This document shows, piece by piece, positions 28,189 through 37,134 of a DNA stretch of 64,000 bases. Both the position numbers and the translations under genes were made by a program. The DNA comes from Tolypothrix sp. NIES-4075. GTDB lineage: Bacteria; Cyanobacteriota; Cyanobacteriia; Cyanobacteriales; Nostocaceae. Within the stretch, counting starts at the first letter, position 1; each line of letters starts with the position of its first letter. The stretch is from the NCBI RefSeq assembly GCF_002218085.1, contig NZ_BDUC01000002.1, positions 1,105,694-1,169,693 on the forward strand, given 5' to 3'. The notes below the pieces were generated by a model. It was not told the origin of the DNA and ran no database searches. It was given only the letters and a program-made list of their open reading frames with translations.

Positions 28189-28647
28189 ATGTCTAAAAAC
28201 AAAATTGAAGATATTTATAATTTTCTGAAAATATCCGATACAATTGCCACTTCAGGACAACCAACTCAAGAACAGTTTCAAGTAATCAAAGGAGCAGGAT
28301 ATGAAGTTATAGTTAATCTAGCATTACCAGAATCTCCTAACGCTTTAAAAGATGAAAAGCAAATTGTCGAAAGTAAAGATATGCAATATGTTCATATTCC
28401 CGTTGTTTGGAAAAAGCCAACATTGGAGAATGTGACAGAATTTTTTAGCGTCATGGAAGGAAACGCAGATAAACAAGTTTTTGTGCATTGCGCTGCAAAT
28501 ATGCGAGTTTCAGCATTTATGTATCTTTATCGCCGTCTTCATGAAGGTATTAGTGATGAAGATGCTAAAAAGGACTTGCAGAAAATTTGGATTCCTAATG
28601 AAATATGGCAGAATTTTATTGAACAAGTAATATCAATTAAAAAATAG
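28189..28647 (+). CDS. Protein tyrosine phosphatase family protein (DUF442/BLH type)
   Basis: A 152-residue phosphatase-fold protein. The active-site loop is HCAANMR (Cys-x5-Arg), with the general-acid candidate in HIPVVW. The start TIATSGQPTQEQFQVIKGAGY is characteristic of the group once called beta-lactamase hydrolase-like. It should remove phosphate from tyrosine or a small molecule. AGGA lies eight bases before the ATG. Confidence 0.88.
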   Translation: MSKNKIEDIYNFLKISDTIATSGQPTQEQFQVIKGAGYEVIVNLALPESPNALKDEKQIVESKDMQYVHIPVVWKKPTLENVTEFFSVMEGNADKQVFVHCAANMRVSAFMYLYRRLHEGISDEDAKKDLQKIWIPNEIWQNFIEQVISIKK

Positions 28648-28701
28648 TCGTTAAAAAAAAGGCGATCGCAGTATATTTGCGTGGACGAGCAGCAAATTTC
28701 A

Positions 28702-29124
28702 TCAACCAAACCAGTTTTCAATTTTTAGAGATTGAAACTCAGCAAAATCTACCACATTGTTTGTTACTAAAACCAAGTTATTAACAACAGCAATTGCCGC
28801 AATTTGTCCATCAACAAAGGTTGGTGTTTTCCCAAGCTTGACCAATCTTGTCTGCTCAGAGGCGTGCCATTTTGCAGCTTCTTTATCATAAGGTAATAAT
28901 GGCAGCTTGGCTTCTACCTCTTCTTTAAGGTAAGCTTCGATTGCCCGACGTTTTTGAGAGTTAGGCAAGCGATAACAGCCGTAGAGCATTTCGTGAAGTA
29001 CAACAGTTGCAGTGGCTAATGAGTCATCATATCTCACTAGGGATTCGATAACGCTAGGGTTGGGAAATGGGCGTAGGGGTTCTGATAAGATATTGGTGTC
29101 TAATAAAAATTGGGAAGCAGTCAA
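28702..29124 (-). CDS. PIN-domain toxin (VapC type)
   Basis: A 140-residue PIN ribonuclease. Acidic residues that bind the metal ion are in FLLDTNILSE (Asp8), TVVLHEMLYG (Glu45), the FVDGQIAAIAV helix (Asp), and LVTNNVVDF (Asp). As VapC it cleaves RNA, probably initiator tRNA or rRNA, and is blocked by its antitoxin. It overlaps the upstream antitoxin by four bases (ATGA), the usual arrangement. Confidence 0.92.
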   Translation of the reverse strand: MTASQFLLDTNILSEPLRPFPNPSVIESLVRYDDSLATATVVLHEMLYGCYRLPNSQKRRAIEAYLKEEVEAKLPLLPYDKEAAKWHASEQTRLVKLGKTPTFVDGQIAAIAVVNNLVLVTNNVVDFAEFQSLKIENWFG

Positions 29125-29402
29125 AAGTTAACCTCCCGACCAGATGTGCGATCGCGAACATTACTGAAAACTTCATCTGGGTTGATATTTAACGTCGATA
29201 TTTGGTACTTCTCTCGAAAGGTAGCAAGTTCTGCACCAAATTTGCTCTTTTCTCTTGTCAAACGTTGATACTCAGATAATGATAATACAACCGCTACCGA
29301 TTGACCTCGCCGTGTAATCTCAACAGGCTTGCCATTTTCGGCTTGATGAACAATTTGAGCAAAGCGATCGCGGGCTTGAGCGATTGAGTATTGATCTGGC
29401 AT
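29121..29402 (-). CDS. Phd/YefM-type antitoxin
   Basis: A 93-residue antitoxin. The N-terminal Phd fold is clear (YSIAQARDRFAQIVHQAENG, VEITRRGQSVAVVLSLSEY) and binds DNA; the tail neutralises the PIN toxin encoded directly downstream. The pair is complete, unlike the two orphan antitoxins elsewhere in this window. Confidence 0.92.
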   Translation of the reverse strand: MPDQYSIAQARDRFAQIVHQAENGKPVEITRRGQSVAVVLSLSEYQRLTREKSKFGAELATFREKYQISTLNINPDEVFSNVRDRTSGREVNF

Positions 29403-29534
29403 TGTTAAAATTAGACAACGGATGGCTATATTGATGGCTATATTTTAACGTGATGATATTGCTTTTGCAGAGGCGATCGCCTCCCACTGACATCTCAGTA
29501 AAATCGCTAGAATACACAACAAAAGCGATACAAA

Positions 29535-30543
29535 ATGGCGACAGATGCCCAGGCGGAAAAAATTCAAGAAGTTCAAGCATCAATCACTAAAACCTTCAAT
29601 CCATAAACGATTTAGCAAAGAAGTAGCACCAGGTAGGTTAGACAAACGAAACGCTTGCGGGAGTTTGAAGACTGGGTGAAAAAGTGGAATATTGTCATCA
29701 CTTTTTGCGGAAAATTAAACCAAAATTAAATAAAGATTATCAAAAGCTTAATTCTCAAGAACAGGATTTACTTAAAAAACTCGCTTTACTAGAAAAAGCT
29801 GAAGCCGATTATGTCGAGTTACATGAACCAGAAAAACATGAATACTTTCAACCAGATTTAGAAGGCTACTACCGCGCACTACAACTGAGTGATACTTATG
29901 CTTTACAGGTAGATTGCTCTGTTAGCAATGATAATAAAGCCAAACCTATCAGCCGTTTGCAAGATATTAAAAAAAATATAGAATCCCGGATTGATAACCA
30001 GCAAGGAAAACTTGGTCAAACCTGGTATGTTTGGGGACAGTTGTCAAAAATTTATAACGAAGAATAAATTCAAGCGATCGCCCAAGAATGCTATAAACAA
30101 ATAAACCCAAATTCTCAAACTAAAATAAACTTCAATATAATTACAAAAAGCGGCTAGAGAAGATTTCCAAAGAAAATAGCAACAATCAGCTAGAATTTAT
30201 GCAAGACTTTAGCGAATTTATTGCTGAAAAATATCTCCAACAAGTAGAGACAGATTATATTAACCTCAGCCCAGGCTTGACCCTGCTGCAAAATTTAATT
30301 AGCACAATTCAAGGTACAATTGACATCTACCAAACAAAAAGCGATCGCCACCTAGAAGAATTCATCAGCATCGCAGGTGTGGGACTAGCAACCAGCCAAA
30401 TAGGATCTGCCGTCATCCTAGCCGAAATACCCAAAAATCAAAATCCTCTGACTTACCAAATCCAAATCTTTGCCTTGAGTTTGTTTATAGGGTTGATTTT
30501 TGCCGCGCTAACGTATATATTGCTTCGCAGCCTTCGTCGCTAA
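29535..30543 (+). pseudogene. Multiply frameshifted gene for a membrane protein
   Basis: Pieces of one protein lie in order in different frames: an ATG start at 29535 (MATDAQAEKIQEVQAS), then RLREFEDWVKKWN, then a frameshift into YCHHFLRKIKPKLNKDY, read on to a stop at 30065. The same frame continues after that stop as IQAIAQECYKQIN. The last piece, 30199-30543, has a different frame and ends in two membrane helices. At least two shifts and one stop are needed. I do not recognise the family. The parts look recently broken because the residues are still well coded. Confidence 0.7.
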
Positions 30544-30617
30544 TAACTTCTTCCTTTGCGTCCTTCTCCTGTCGGAGAGGCTTCGCCAACGTGTCTTCGC
30601 GGTTCGATATTTTAACC

Positions 30618-31529
30618 ATGTCTTCTCAACGCACAATTCAAAGTATATATACTGATGGCGCTTGCACCGGCAACCCAGGTCCAGGAGGTTGGGGTGTAGT
30701 CGTCTATTTTACCGATGGTTCAATTTATGAAATGGGCGATCGCTCTCCCCATACCACCAATAATAAAATGGAAATGCAAGCAGCGATCGCCGCTCTCAAA
30801 TTCTTAGAAGAATCAGGACAAAAAGATCCCGTTCCCCTTTATACCGACAGCGAATATTTAATCAACTGCGTTACCAAATGGGTAAAAAGCTGGAAAAAGA
30901 AAGGCTGGAAAAAAGCAGATGGGAACCCCGTCCAAAATCAAGACCTTTTGGAACAACTAGATGAACTCAACAGTCGTAAAGTAAAATGGGAACACGTTCG
31001 CGGTCACTCTGGTAACATAGGTAACGAACGCTGTGATGTAATTGCTCGCGCCTACGCCAGTGGGAAAACCCCATCCCTCAAACAACTGGCTTCCACTCAT
31101 TCTCACCAATCCTTAACGCAAACAAGCGAGATAAATGTAGCAAAAGTATCTGACTGTGATACAAATTCGACAATAATTAACAAAAGAAAACAAGAAATCA
31201 GTATTGCAACAGATACAACAATTATGGAGCCATCTACAGCCGCCGCAATCGAAGAAAAACCACCAGAGATGAGGGTGGCGCATCTCCGCAACTTAATCGA
31301 AACTCTGCACATCGCTGACGAAGTAGCCACAAAAGGCTACTTAATCACCAGTTCCGAACTAGCAGATTTAATGGATGTCCACGCCAGCGCTGTCACGAGT
31401 CGGGGAGATCAATGGCGCTGGCGTAACTGGATCGTCTCACGAGTACGACGAGAAGGCAATCAAATTCTCTGGGAACTAGAAAGAGGCGATCGCCTGGGGA
31501 GCGAAGATGAGGGGGGGATTGGGGGATAG
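30618..31529 (+). CDS. rnhA: Ribonuclease HI with C-terminal extension
   Basis: A 303-residue protein. The RNase H fold occupies the first 155 residues, with catalytic Asp13, Glu52, Asp77 and Asp140 and the YTDGACTGNPGPGGWG start. It removes RNA from RNA-DNA hybrids. The C-terminal 85 residues (RVAHLRNLIETLHIADEVA, LADLMDVHASAVTSRGDQWRWRNW) form an added helical domain seen in cyanobacteria that may bind nucleic acid. The ATG at 30618 is preferred to the GTG nine codons upstream. Confidence 0.93.
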   Translation: MSSQRTIQSIYTDGACTGNPGPGGWGVVVYFTDGSIYEMGDRSPHTTNNKMEMQAAIAALKFLEESGQKDPVPLYTDSEYLINCVTKWVKSWKKKGWKKADGNPVQNQDLLEQLDELNSRKVKWEHVRGHSGNIGNERCDVIARAYASGKTPSLKQLASTHSHQSLTQTSEINVAKVSDCDTNSTIINKRKQEISIATDTTIMEPSTAAAIEEKPPEMRVAHLRNLIETLHIADEVATKGYLITSSELADLMDVHASAVTSRGDQWRWRNWIVSRVRREGNQILWELERGDRLGSEDEGGIGG

Positions 31530-31598
31530 GGAAAGGGGGGGATGGGGAGAAAGAAGAATTATTCTCCTTGTCTTCTTGTCTTCTTGTCCCCCACTCCC

Positions 31599-31620
31599 AC
31601 GCCAGGTGCTACAACGGGGC
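31599..31620. repeat. Interspersed repeat fragment
   Basis: aggtgctacaacgggg (31604-31619) is repeated in inverted orientation at 39674-39689, where it belongs to a larger mosaic of GC-rich hairpins. Confidence 0.75.
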
Positions 31621-31709
31621 AGCAGCTTTTCGGGGGAAGCTTAAGAGCGAAAACGTGCCTTGGGAAAATACGCAACGCACTGGCTCTTCCTCCCCCACTC
31701 CCCCACTCC

Positions 31710-32879
31710 TCACTCAGCACTATACTTCCGTCCTCGCCACTCGCGTGGAGTGCGAAATGCAGATAAGAAAATTCGCAGCACCGCTAGGGGATCGGCTAAA
31801 GGAGAAAGCCAGAATAACCAGCCGTATGTGGCAGTTTTGCGATCGTAAGAAGGTGCGATCGCCAATAATAAAGCAAAGCGAATCACCAGCAGAAACACAT
31901 TCAAAACCAGTACAGACGCGATTAATCGCGTCTGTACAAAAATGGAGAGAAAGAGGTAAGTAAGGACTACAAAAATAGGTAAACCTTGGACTGCAAATAG
32001 CAACCATAAATCCCCCCACAACTGAGCGCGGGAAGATGCATCTTTCAAATCAAGACTTCTCCCCCATTCCTTCCACGTCTCCAGCGCTCCCTCATACATC
32101 CGCACCTTTAGCACCTTCGCACCATCCAAAAAGCCCACCTTAAAGCCTTGAGCGGCGATATTACGAGCTAAAGTCACATCATCACAAAAAGAACCCCCAG
32201 CACTGCTATAGCCATCCACAGCCGCTAAAACTCGGCGACGACACAAAAAGCATTGTCCATTCGCCATCACCCGTTCTGGCTGCTTGGTATTAACACCAGC
32301 CGGATCAAATCGGTAAAGCAAAGTCATCAACAAAGCCGGTTGTAACCAGCATTCCCCTGGATATTTCAGAATAAACTGAGGCGAAAGAGAAACCAAATCA
32401 TATTTTTCAGCTTCTGCTGTCTTCACCAAACCAGCAATCAAACCGGGATCGGGCTGAGTATCAGCATCCATCCCCAAAAACCACTCACTTGCCTCTGAAC
32501 TATGTAAAAAACCATTATGCAATGCCCAAGGACGCCCCACCCAACCAGGAGGTAAAGGATCATCCGTCATCAGGCGAAAACGAGGGTCTCGCTGCTGTGC
32601 CAATTTTACCAAGTCGGGAGTGCCATCTTGGGACTTACTATCTACAACAATAATTTCCCGAAGTTCGTAACTTTGTCGGCTTAAACATTCCAACAAAGGG
32701 CTAATGCGAAGAGCCTCATTTAGGGTGGGGACGACAACGCTGACACTACCTAAAAGCTCTGGTGTCGGTTGTTGGGGTTTAATAGGGGGATGGCGCCCCG
32801 GTCCTTTCAGCAGACGCGAGAGCAAAATCGCTGTTGCCGGTACTTGGATAAGTAGCAAAAATAGCGTTAAATAATTCAA
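31710..32879 (-). CDS. cruG: Glycosyltransferase family 2, CruG-type carotenoid glycosyltransferase
   Basis: A 389-residue GT2 enzyme. A membrane helix at the N-terminus is followed by the GT-A core: SVVVPTLNEA, IIVVDSKSQDGT, and MDADTQPDPG (DxD-type). Three membrane segments end the protein. Its neighbour cruF is the hydroxylase of the same pathway, so this is most likely the enzyme that adds the 2'-O sugar to myxol in myxoxanthophyll. Neighbour and fold support this; the sugar is not known. A 28-bp palindrome is inserted in frame near the end, coding VQTRLIAS between two membrane helices. Confidence 0.8.
   Translation of the reverse strand: MNYLTLFLLLIQVPATAILLSRLLKGPGRHPPIKPQQPTPELLGSVSVVVPTLNEALRISPLLECLSRQSYELREIIVVDSKSQDGTPDLVKLAQQRDPRFRLMTDDPLPPGWVGRPWALHNGFLHSSEASEWFLGMDADTQPDPGLIAGLVKTAEAEKYDLVSLSPQFILKYPGECWLQPALLMTLLYRFDPAGVNTKQPERVMANGQCFLCRRRVLAAVDGYSSAGGSFCDDVTLARNIAAQGFKVGFLDGAKVLKVRMYEGALETWKEWGRSLDLKDASSRAQLWGDLWLLFAVQGLPIFVVLTYLFLSIFVQTRLIASVLVLNVFLLVIRFALLLAIAPSYDRKTATYGWLFWLSPLADPLAVLRIFLSAFRTPREWRGRKYSAE
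31910..31937. repeat. Perfect 28-bp palindrome inside cruG
   Basis: gtacagacgcgatt (31910-31923) is the exact reverse complement of aatcgcgtctgtac (31924-31937). It is the best copy of the family also found at 11466-11487. Confidence 0.95.
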
Positions 32880-32883
32880 AATT

Positions 32884-33016
32884 GGGGATTGGGGATTGGG
32901 GAATGGGTAATGGGTAATGGGTAATGGGTAATGGGGAATGGGTAATGGGGAATGGGGAGATGGGGGAAAGAAGAATTACTCCCCTTGTCCCCCTTGTCCC
33001 CCTTGTCCCCCTTGTC
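32884..33016. repeat. Two short tandem arrays between cruG and cruF
   Basis: The left array (32884-32960) is eleven heptamers of the ggggatt/gggtaat/ggggaat type. The right one (32981-33016) is four 9-base ccccttgtc units. Both lie in the 161-base gap within the likely cruFG transcript. Confidence 0.85.
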
Positions 33017-33040
33017 CCCCACTCCCGACTCCCCATCTTT

Positions 33041-33946
33041 CTACTTCAAAGCAACTTTGACTGGAGCGACTTGCATTTCTGTGTTTGTTTCAACGGCTGG
33101 TTGTGCGGGTGTATTTGCAGTTCTCCACCATAGAGACACAGCTGGAACTACACCACCGAAGAAGCCCAGCAAAACTGGAATCGCAAACCCAGATCCTAAG
33201 CTGAGTCCGGCAGCGAAGACAAAATTGCTTATATAAACAATTAAAGGAACGTTGAGTTGCGATCGCTCTAATTTAATCGACGCATTTCTCCACAATAGTG
33301 CTGCTACAGTCATGAATAAAGCACTTGTACCAAACCAACCTGCATAGTTTTGGTAAGGTGTCCCAAAGAAAGCTCCTGGTTTTTCCCAATACCAAAACGG
33401 AAAAGCGGTTTGACTCATACCTGGCTCTAAAGCGAAGTCCCAGCAGGTGAATAACAAAGCACCCACCGCTATAGCAGCAATGTGACGCACTATACTTGGT
33501 TTTTCTGCTACTTGCAAACCGGCTCTGGCGATTAAGTACGCCGAAAGACCAACATAAAACCAGGATATAGGAATTGTAAACGGTACTAACCCGGCAATTT
33601 TATAGCCCAACCCACTTAAGTAGCTATAATCACCAAATGGAAATCCTGTGCTAGTTCCCAGCAGTTCACTTCCTACAGAGATAAACACTGATGGCAGCAT
33701 GAATGCTAACCAATTTCGCAATCCCAAAACTCGATACGCATAAATACTGACAGCTACTGTACCTAGTATAATATCAAATACACCGCCGTTAGCCATACTC
33801 GACTGCATCGCAGTCTCTCCAACAGTGCCTAAGTTCAAAATTACTTCGGCATTAGGTATGACCAATAGTATACCAAGCAGTCCAAAAACCTTCGATAAAA
33901 TATGACCGATGAGGCATACGCGCTCAACAATAACAAGTTGTCTCAT
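33041..33946 (-). CDS. cruF: Carotenoid 1',2'-hydratase CruF
   Basis: A 301-residue integral membrane protein with about seven or eight helices. Family signatures are GETAMQS-type residues near the start, SELLGTSTGFPFGDYSY in the middle, and FWYWEKPGAFFGTPYQNYAGW, which match the CruF/bisanhydrobacterioruberin hydratase family. It adds water to the psi end of gamma-carotene derivatives on the way to myxol. cruG follows in the same orientation, with 161 bases of repeat in between. Confidence 0.92.
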   Translation of the reverse strand: MRQLVIVERVCLIGHILSKVFGLLGILLVIPNAEVILNLGTVGETAMQSSMANGGVFDIILGTVAVSIYAYRVLGLRNWLAFMLPSVFISVGSELLGTSTGFPFGDYSYLSGLGYKIAGLVPFTIPISWFYVGLSAYLIARAGLQVAEKPSIVRHIAAIAVGALLFTCWDFALEPGMSQTAFPFWYWEKPGAFFGTPYQNYAGWFGTSALFMTVAALLWRNASIKLERSQLNVPLIVYISNFVFAAGLSLGSGFAIPVLLGFFGGVVPAVSLWWRTANTPAQPAVETNTEMQVAPVKVALK

Positions 33947-34375
33947 GATAATTCCCTAACAAGACGTGACACGCGGCTACTTCGCTGCTAACAGTTTACA
34001 AATGTTTAAGAACATATTTAACTAATTTAAGGGCTAATTAGGCGTAAACTTGTTTGTCTTTCTTTGACAGAGCATACGATCCTATTGGCTAAAGGGAAAA
34101 TACACAAGATGTTAAACTTATAGTTTAAATCATTCAATTAAAAATTTATCAACAAAGAATTCAATCTTTCTAAAGTCAGAATTCAGGAGTTTTAAACCCC
34201 ACCTCAAGACAGATAAATCCGTTTAGACATCGACAAGAGCCTATCGAGCGCAGCTAATTTTTCATTCATAAAATGAGCCATTTGTCAAGTAGCCCAAAAG
34301 CTTTGATTGCAGCAGAGCAGATAGTTGTGGAATAATGAGTTGATATGGTATTGGGAAATCAACCGATGTCAATGT
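33947..34375. other. Divergent promoter gap
   Basis: The cruF promoter and that of the next plus-strand gene should lie here. I see no strong motif, hairpin or tRNA. An alternative TTG start for the next gene lies at 34325. Confidence 0.4.
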
Positions 34376-34819
34376 ATGAAAAGTTTTCTTTGGGTTTCCC
34401 TGACGTTAGTGGTTCTTGCCTACGGTAGCTTGGGCTGGTTGATATCGCAAGCACATTCACCTTGGTATGTTTGGTTGACGGTAGTCACAGCTATCTTGTT
34501 TTTGCTATCAGCCTTGACAACTCCCTGGTTGAAGATTGCAGACTATTCTATTATTTTCTTTAAATCGGATACTAGAACTTTCGCTTTTTCCGTTTTAGCT
34601 GCTTTCTTGTTCTTTCTGATGATTGCCTGGTTTCAAGTATTTCTTGATACCTTGTTAATCATTTCCGCAAACATATTATTAAGAATAGACCTTCAAAGGT
34701 CGGGTTTGGGAGAACGGCAAACTTTTTTTCTGACGAGTATCTTTTCTTTAGCAGGTTTAGCCTTGGGTGCAATCATGCAGATGGCATTTTCACATCATTT
34801 AACTACTCGTTTTCTTTGA
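34376..34819 (+). CDS. Hypothetical membrane protein, 147 residues
   Basis: Begins MKSFLWVSLTLVVLAYGSLGW, the first of four membrane helices (about residues 4-23, 30-50, 66-98 and 121-140). I prefer this ATG to the TTG 17 codons upstream. I do not recognise the family by name, but the helix pattern and codon use support a real gene. It is a possible partner of the flavodiiron genes only by position. Confidence 0.65.
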   Translation: MKSFLWVSLTLVVLAYGSLGWLISQAHSPWYVWLTVVTAILFLLSALTTPWLKIADYSIIFFKSDTRTFAFSVLAAFLFFLMIAWFQVFLDTLLIISANILLRIDLQRSGLGERQTFFLTSIFSLAGLALGAIMQMAFSHHLTTRFL

Positions 34820-35210
34820 AAATTGAAAATTGGGAATTGGGCAATGGGAATGTGAGAATAAAGTCAAATCTTTTTCTTATGCCCGATGCCCGATGCCCAA
34901 TTGATTAGTAAATATTTATACTTTATTTTTAGATCTTAAATTACAAAATAATTTTTCTGATCTATGCCTTATAATACAATGTTTAAGTTGATAAACATGG
35001 AAGATAAGCGTGCACATTAGATACAAATTGGCTTGATTAGTTTCTGCTTTTTGTTATGAAAATATTATCGTAAAAAAGTATGCTCAAAAAGAGCAATATT
35101 TGCTACTTTTATTATTTAAAAGTTTATGCTTTTTATTACAACTTTAAAAAAAATTTACATGCAAAATAAAAAGAGAGAAAAATACTGATATTTGCGTTCG
35201 GAGACGAATA
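34820..35210. other. Promoter region of the flavodiiron genes
   Basis: Degenerate heptamer repeats occupy 34830-34905 (aattggg and gcccgat types). The remainder is strongly AT-rich and should hold the flv3 promoter. No definite regulator site can be named. Confidence 0.4.
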
Positions 35211-36929
35211 ATGGTAGCGATCGCCGAAAATGCCCAAAAAAGGCTAACCATACAAACTGTAGAAATTGCCCCGGATACGACAGCGATTCGTTCTCTTGAT
35301 TGGGACCGCGATCGCTTCGACATCGAATTCGGTTTGCAAAACGGTACAACCTACAACTCATATCTAATTCGCGGTGAGCAAACAGCTTTAGTTGATACTT
35401 CTCACCGTAAGTTTGAGCAACTGTATTTAGACACGCTCAAAGGTTTAATCAATCCCAAGGCAATTGATTATATCATAATCAGCCACACAGAGCCAGACCA
35501 CAGCGGCTTGGTGGAAGAAGTTTTGCAATTAGCGCCCAGAGCAACCGTTTTAGGTTCAAAAATTGCCCTACAATTTCTTGAAGGCTTGGTACACGATCCT
35601 TTTTCCAAGCGAATTGTTAAAAGTGGCGATCGCATTGACTTAGGCAACGGACACGTCATAGAATTCGTGAGTGCGCCTAACTTGCACTGGCCCGACACAA
35701 TATTTAGTTTCGATCGCAAAACCCAAACTCTCTTCACCTGTGATGCTTTTGGGATGCACTTTTGCGACGAGCGTACCTTTGACGAAGACTTAGAAGCAAT
35801 AGAAGCTGACTTTCGATTTTACTACGATTGCTTGATGGGTCCCAACGCTCGCTCTTTGCTGAATGCAATGAAGAGAATGGGCGAACTTGGCAAAATCAAC
35901 ATTATCGCCAACGGTCACGGACCATTACTGCACCACAACCTTGATTTTCTCACAGAACGCTACCAAAGCTGGAGCCAAATTCAAGCAGAAGCGCAAACAA
36001 CCGTAGCTTTATTTTACGTTTCAGATTACGGCTATAGCGATCGCCTCGCCATGTCAATTAATGAAGGAGTCCAAAAAACTGGGGTAGCCGTCGAAATGAT
36101 GGATTTATCCAGTGCGGAAATCCAAGAAATTCAAGAACTGGCAGGTAGAGCAGCTGGTATAATTATCGGAATGCCGCCAACCGCAGCGGTTGCAGCACAA
36201 GCGGCAATTAATTCGCTTTTAGTTGTTGCTAACAACAAGCAAAAAGTCGGCTTATTTGAATCTTACGGTGGGGATGATGAACCGATTGATACCCTCCGGA
36301 GAAAATTCATCGATTTGAGTGTCAAAGAAGCCTTTCCCGCAATTAGAATTAAAGGTGAACCCACCGCAGCTACTTACCAATTGTGTGAAGAAGCGGGTAC
36401 AGATTTGGGACAATTGTTAATGCGGGAACGCAACATCAAGCAGATTAAATCTCTTGATGTCAACATGGAAAAAGCCCTCGGACGCATCAGCAGCGGATTG
36501 TATATTCTCACTTCCAAAAAAGGTGATGTTACTAGTGCAATGCTGGCATCCTGGGTAGCACAAGCGAGTTTGCAACCATTAGGATTTACAATAGCCGTTG
36601 CCAAAGATAGAGCAATGGAATCATTGTTGCAAATAGGCGATCGCTTCGTCCTCAATGCCTTAGAAGAAGGAAATTATCAAGACCTGAAAAAGCACTTCCT
36701 CAAGCGTCTACCTCCCGGTGCTGACCGATTTGCCGGCGTGAAAACCCAAAGTGCGAAAAACGGTTCCCCCATTCTTACAGATGCTTTAGCATACATGGAA
36801 TGTGAAGTTGTCAGCAGCATGGAATGCAGCGACCACTGGATTCTTTACTGCACTGTCGAAAACGGTCGCGTTTCCAAACCCGAAGGACTCACCGCAGTTC
36901 GTCACCGCAAAGTAGGTAATTACTACTAG
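35211..36929 (+). CDS. flv3: Flavodiiron protein Flv3 type
   Basis: A 572-residue three-domain enzyme. The metallo-beta-lactamase domain keeps all diiron ligands: His92, Glu94, Asp96, His97, His159, Asp178 and His236 (TEPDH motif). The flavodoxin domain follows (VALFYVSDYGYSDRLA, FESYGGDDEP), then a flavin-reductase-like domain (about residues 420-570, SAMLASWVAQASLQP). Together with Flv1 it reduces oxygen to water at photosystem I. The full ligand set marks it as Flv3 rather than Flv1. Confidence 0.93.
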   Translation: MVAIAENAQKRLTIQTVEIAPDTTAIRSLDWDRDRFDIEFGLQNGTTYNSYLIRGEQTALVDTSHRKFEQLYLDTLKGLINPKAIDYIIISHTEPDHSGLVEEVLQLAPRATVLGSKIALQFLEGLVHDPFSKRIVKSGDRIDLGNGHVIEFVSAPNLHWPDTIFSFDRKTQTLFTCDAFGMHFCDERTFDEDLEAIEADFRFYYDCLMGPNARSLLNAMKRMGELGKINIIANGHGPLLHHNLDFLTERYQSWSQIQAEAQTTVALFYVSDYGYSDRLAMSINEGVQKTGVAVEMMDLSSAEIQEIQELAGRAAGIIIGMPPTAAVAAQAAINSLLVVANNKQKVGLFESYGGDDEPIDTLRRKFIDLSVKEAFPAIRIKGEPTAATYQLCEEAGTDLGQLLMRERNIKQIKSLDVNMEKALGRISSGLYILTSKKGDVTSAMLASWVAQASLQPLGFTIAVAKDRAMESLLQIGDRFVLNALEEGNYQDLKKHFLKRLPPGADRFAGVKTQSAKNGSPILTDALAYMECEVVSSMECSDHWILYCTVENGRVSKPEGLTAVRHRKVGNYY

Positions 36930-37100
36930 GGACTAGGGACTGGGGACTGGGTAATGGGGAATGGGTAATGGGTAATGGGTAATGGGTAATGGGTAACAGG
37001 TAAAACGCACATCACTATTCCCAATTACCAATTCCCAATTACCAATTCCCAATTCCCAATTACCAATTCCCAATTTCCAATTCCCAATTCCCAATTCCCA
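36928..37100. repeat. Two heptamer arrays between flv3 and flv1
   Basis: 36928-36997 holds ten heptamers (agggact, ggggact, gggtaat types) and begins at the flv3 stop. 37017-37100 holds twelve heptamers of attccca/attacca type. The two arrays are roughly complementary, so a long hairpin in the flv3-flv1 mRNA is possible. Confidence 0.9.
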
Positions 37101-37134
37101 ATCTTCAAGCTATCTCACCCTTCACTCCACACCT

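Noticed and set aside
31542..31963. Several plus-strand frames opposite cruG
   Set aside because: They overlap a recognised gene or lie in low-complexity repeats.
32779..33133. Frames over the cruG-cruF gap
   Set aside because: They code for TRGTRG and VPLVPL repeats made by tandem arrays.
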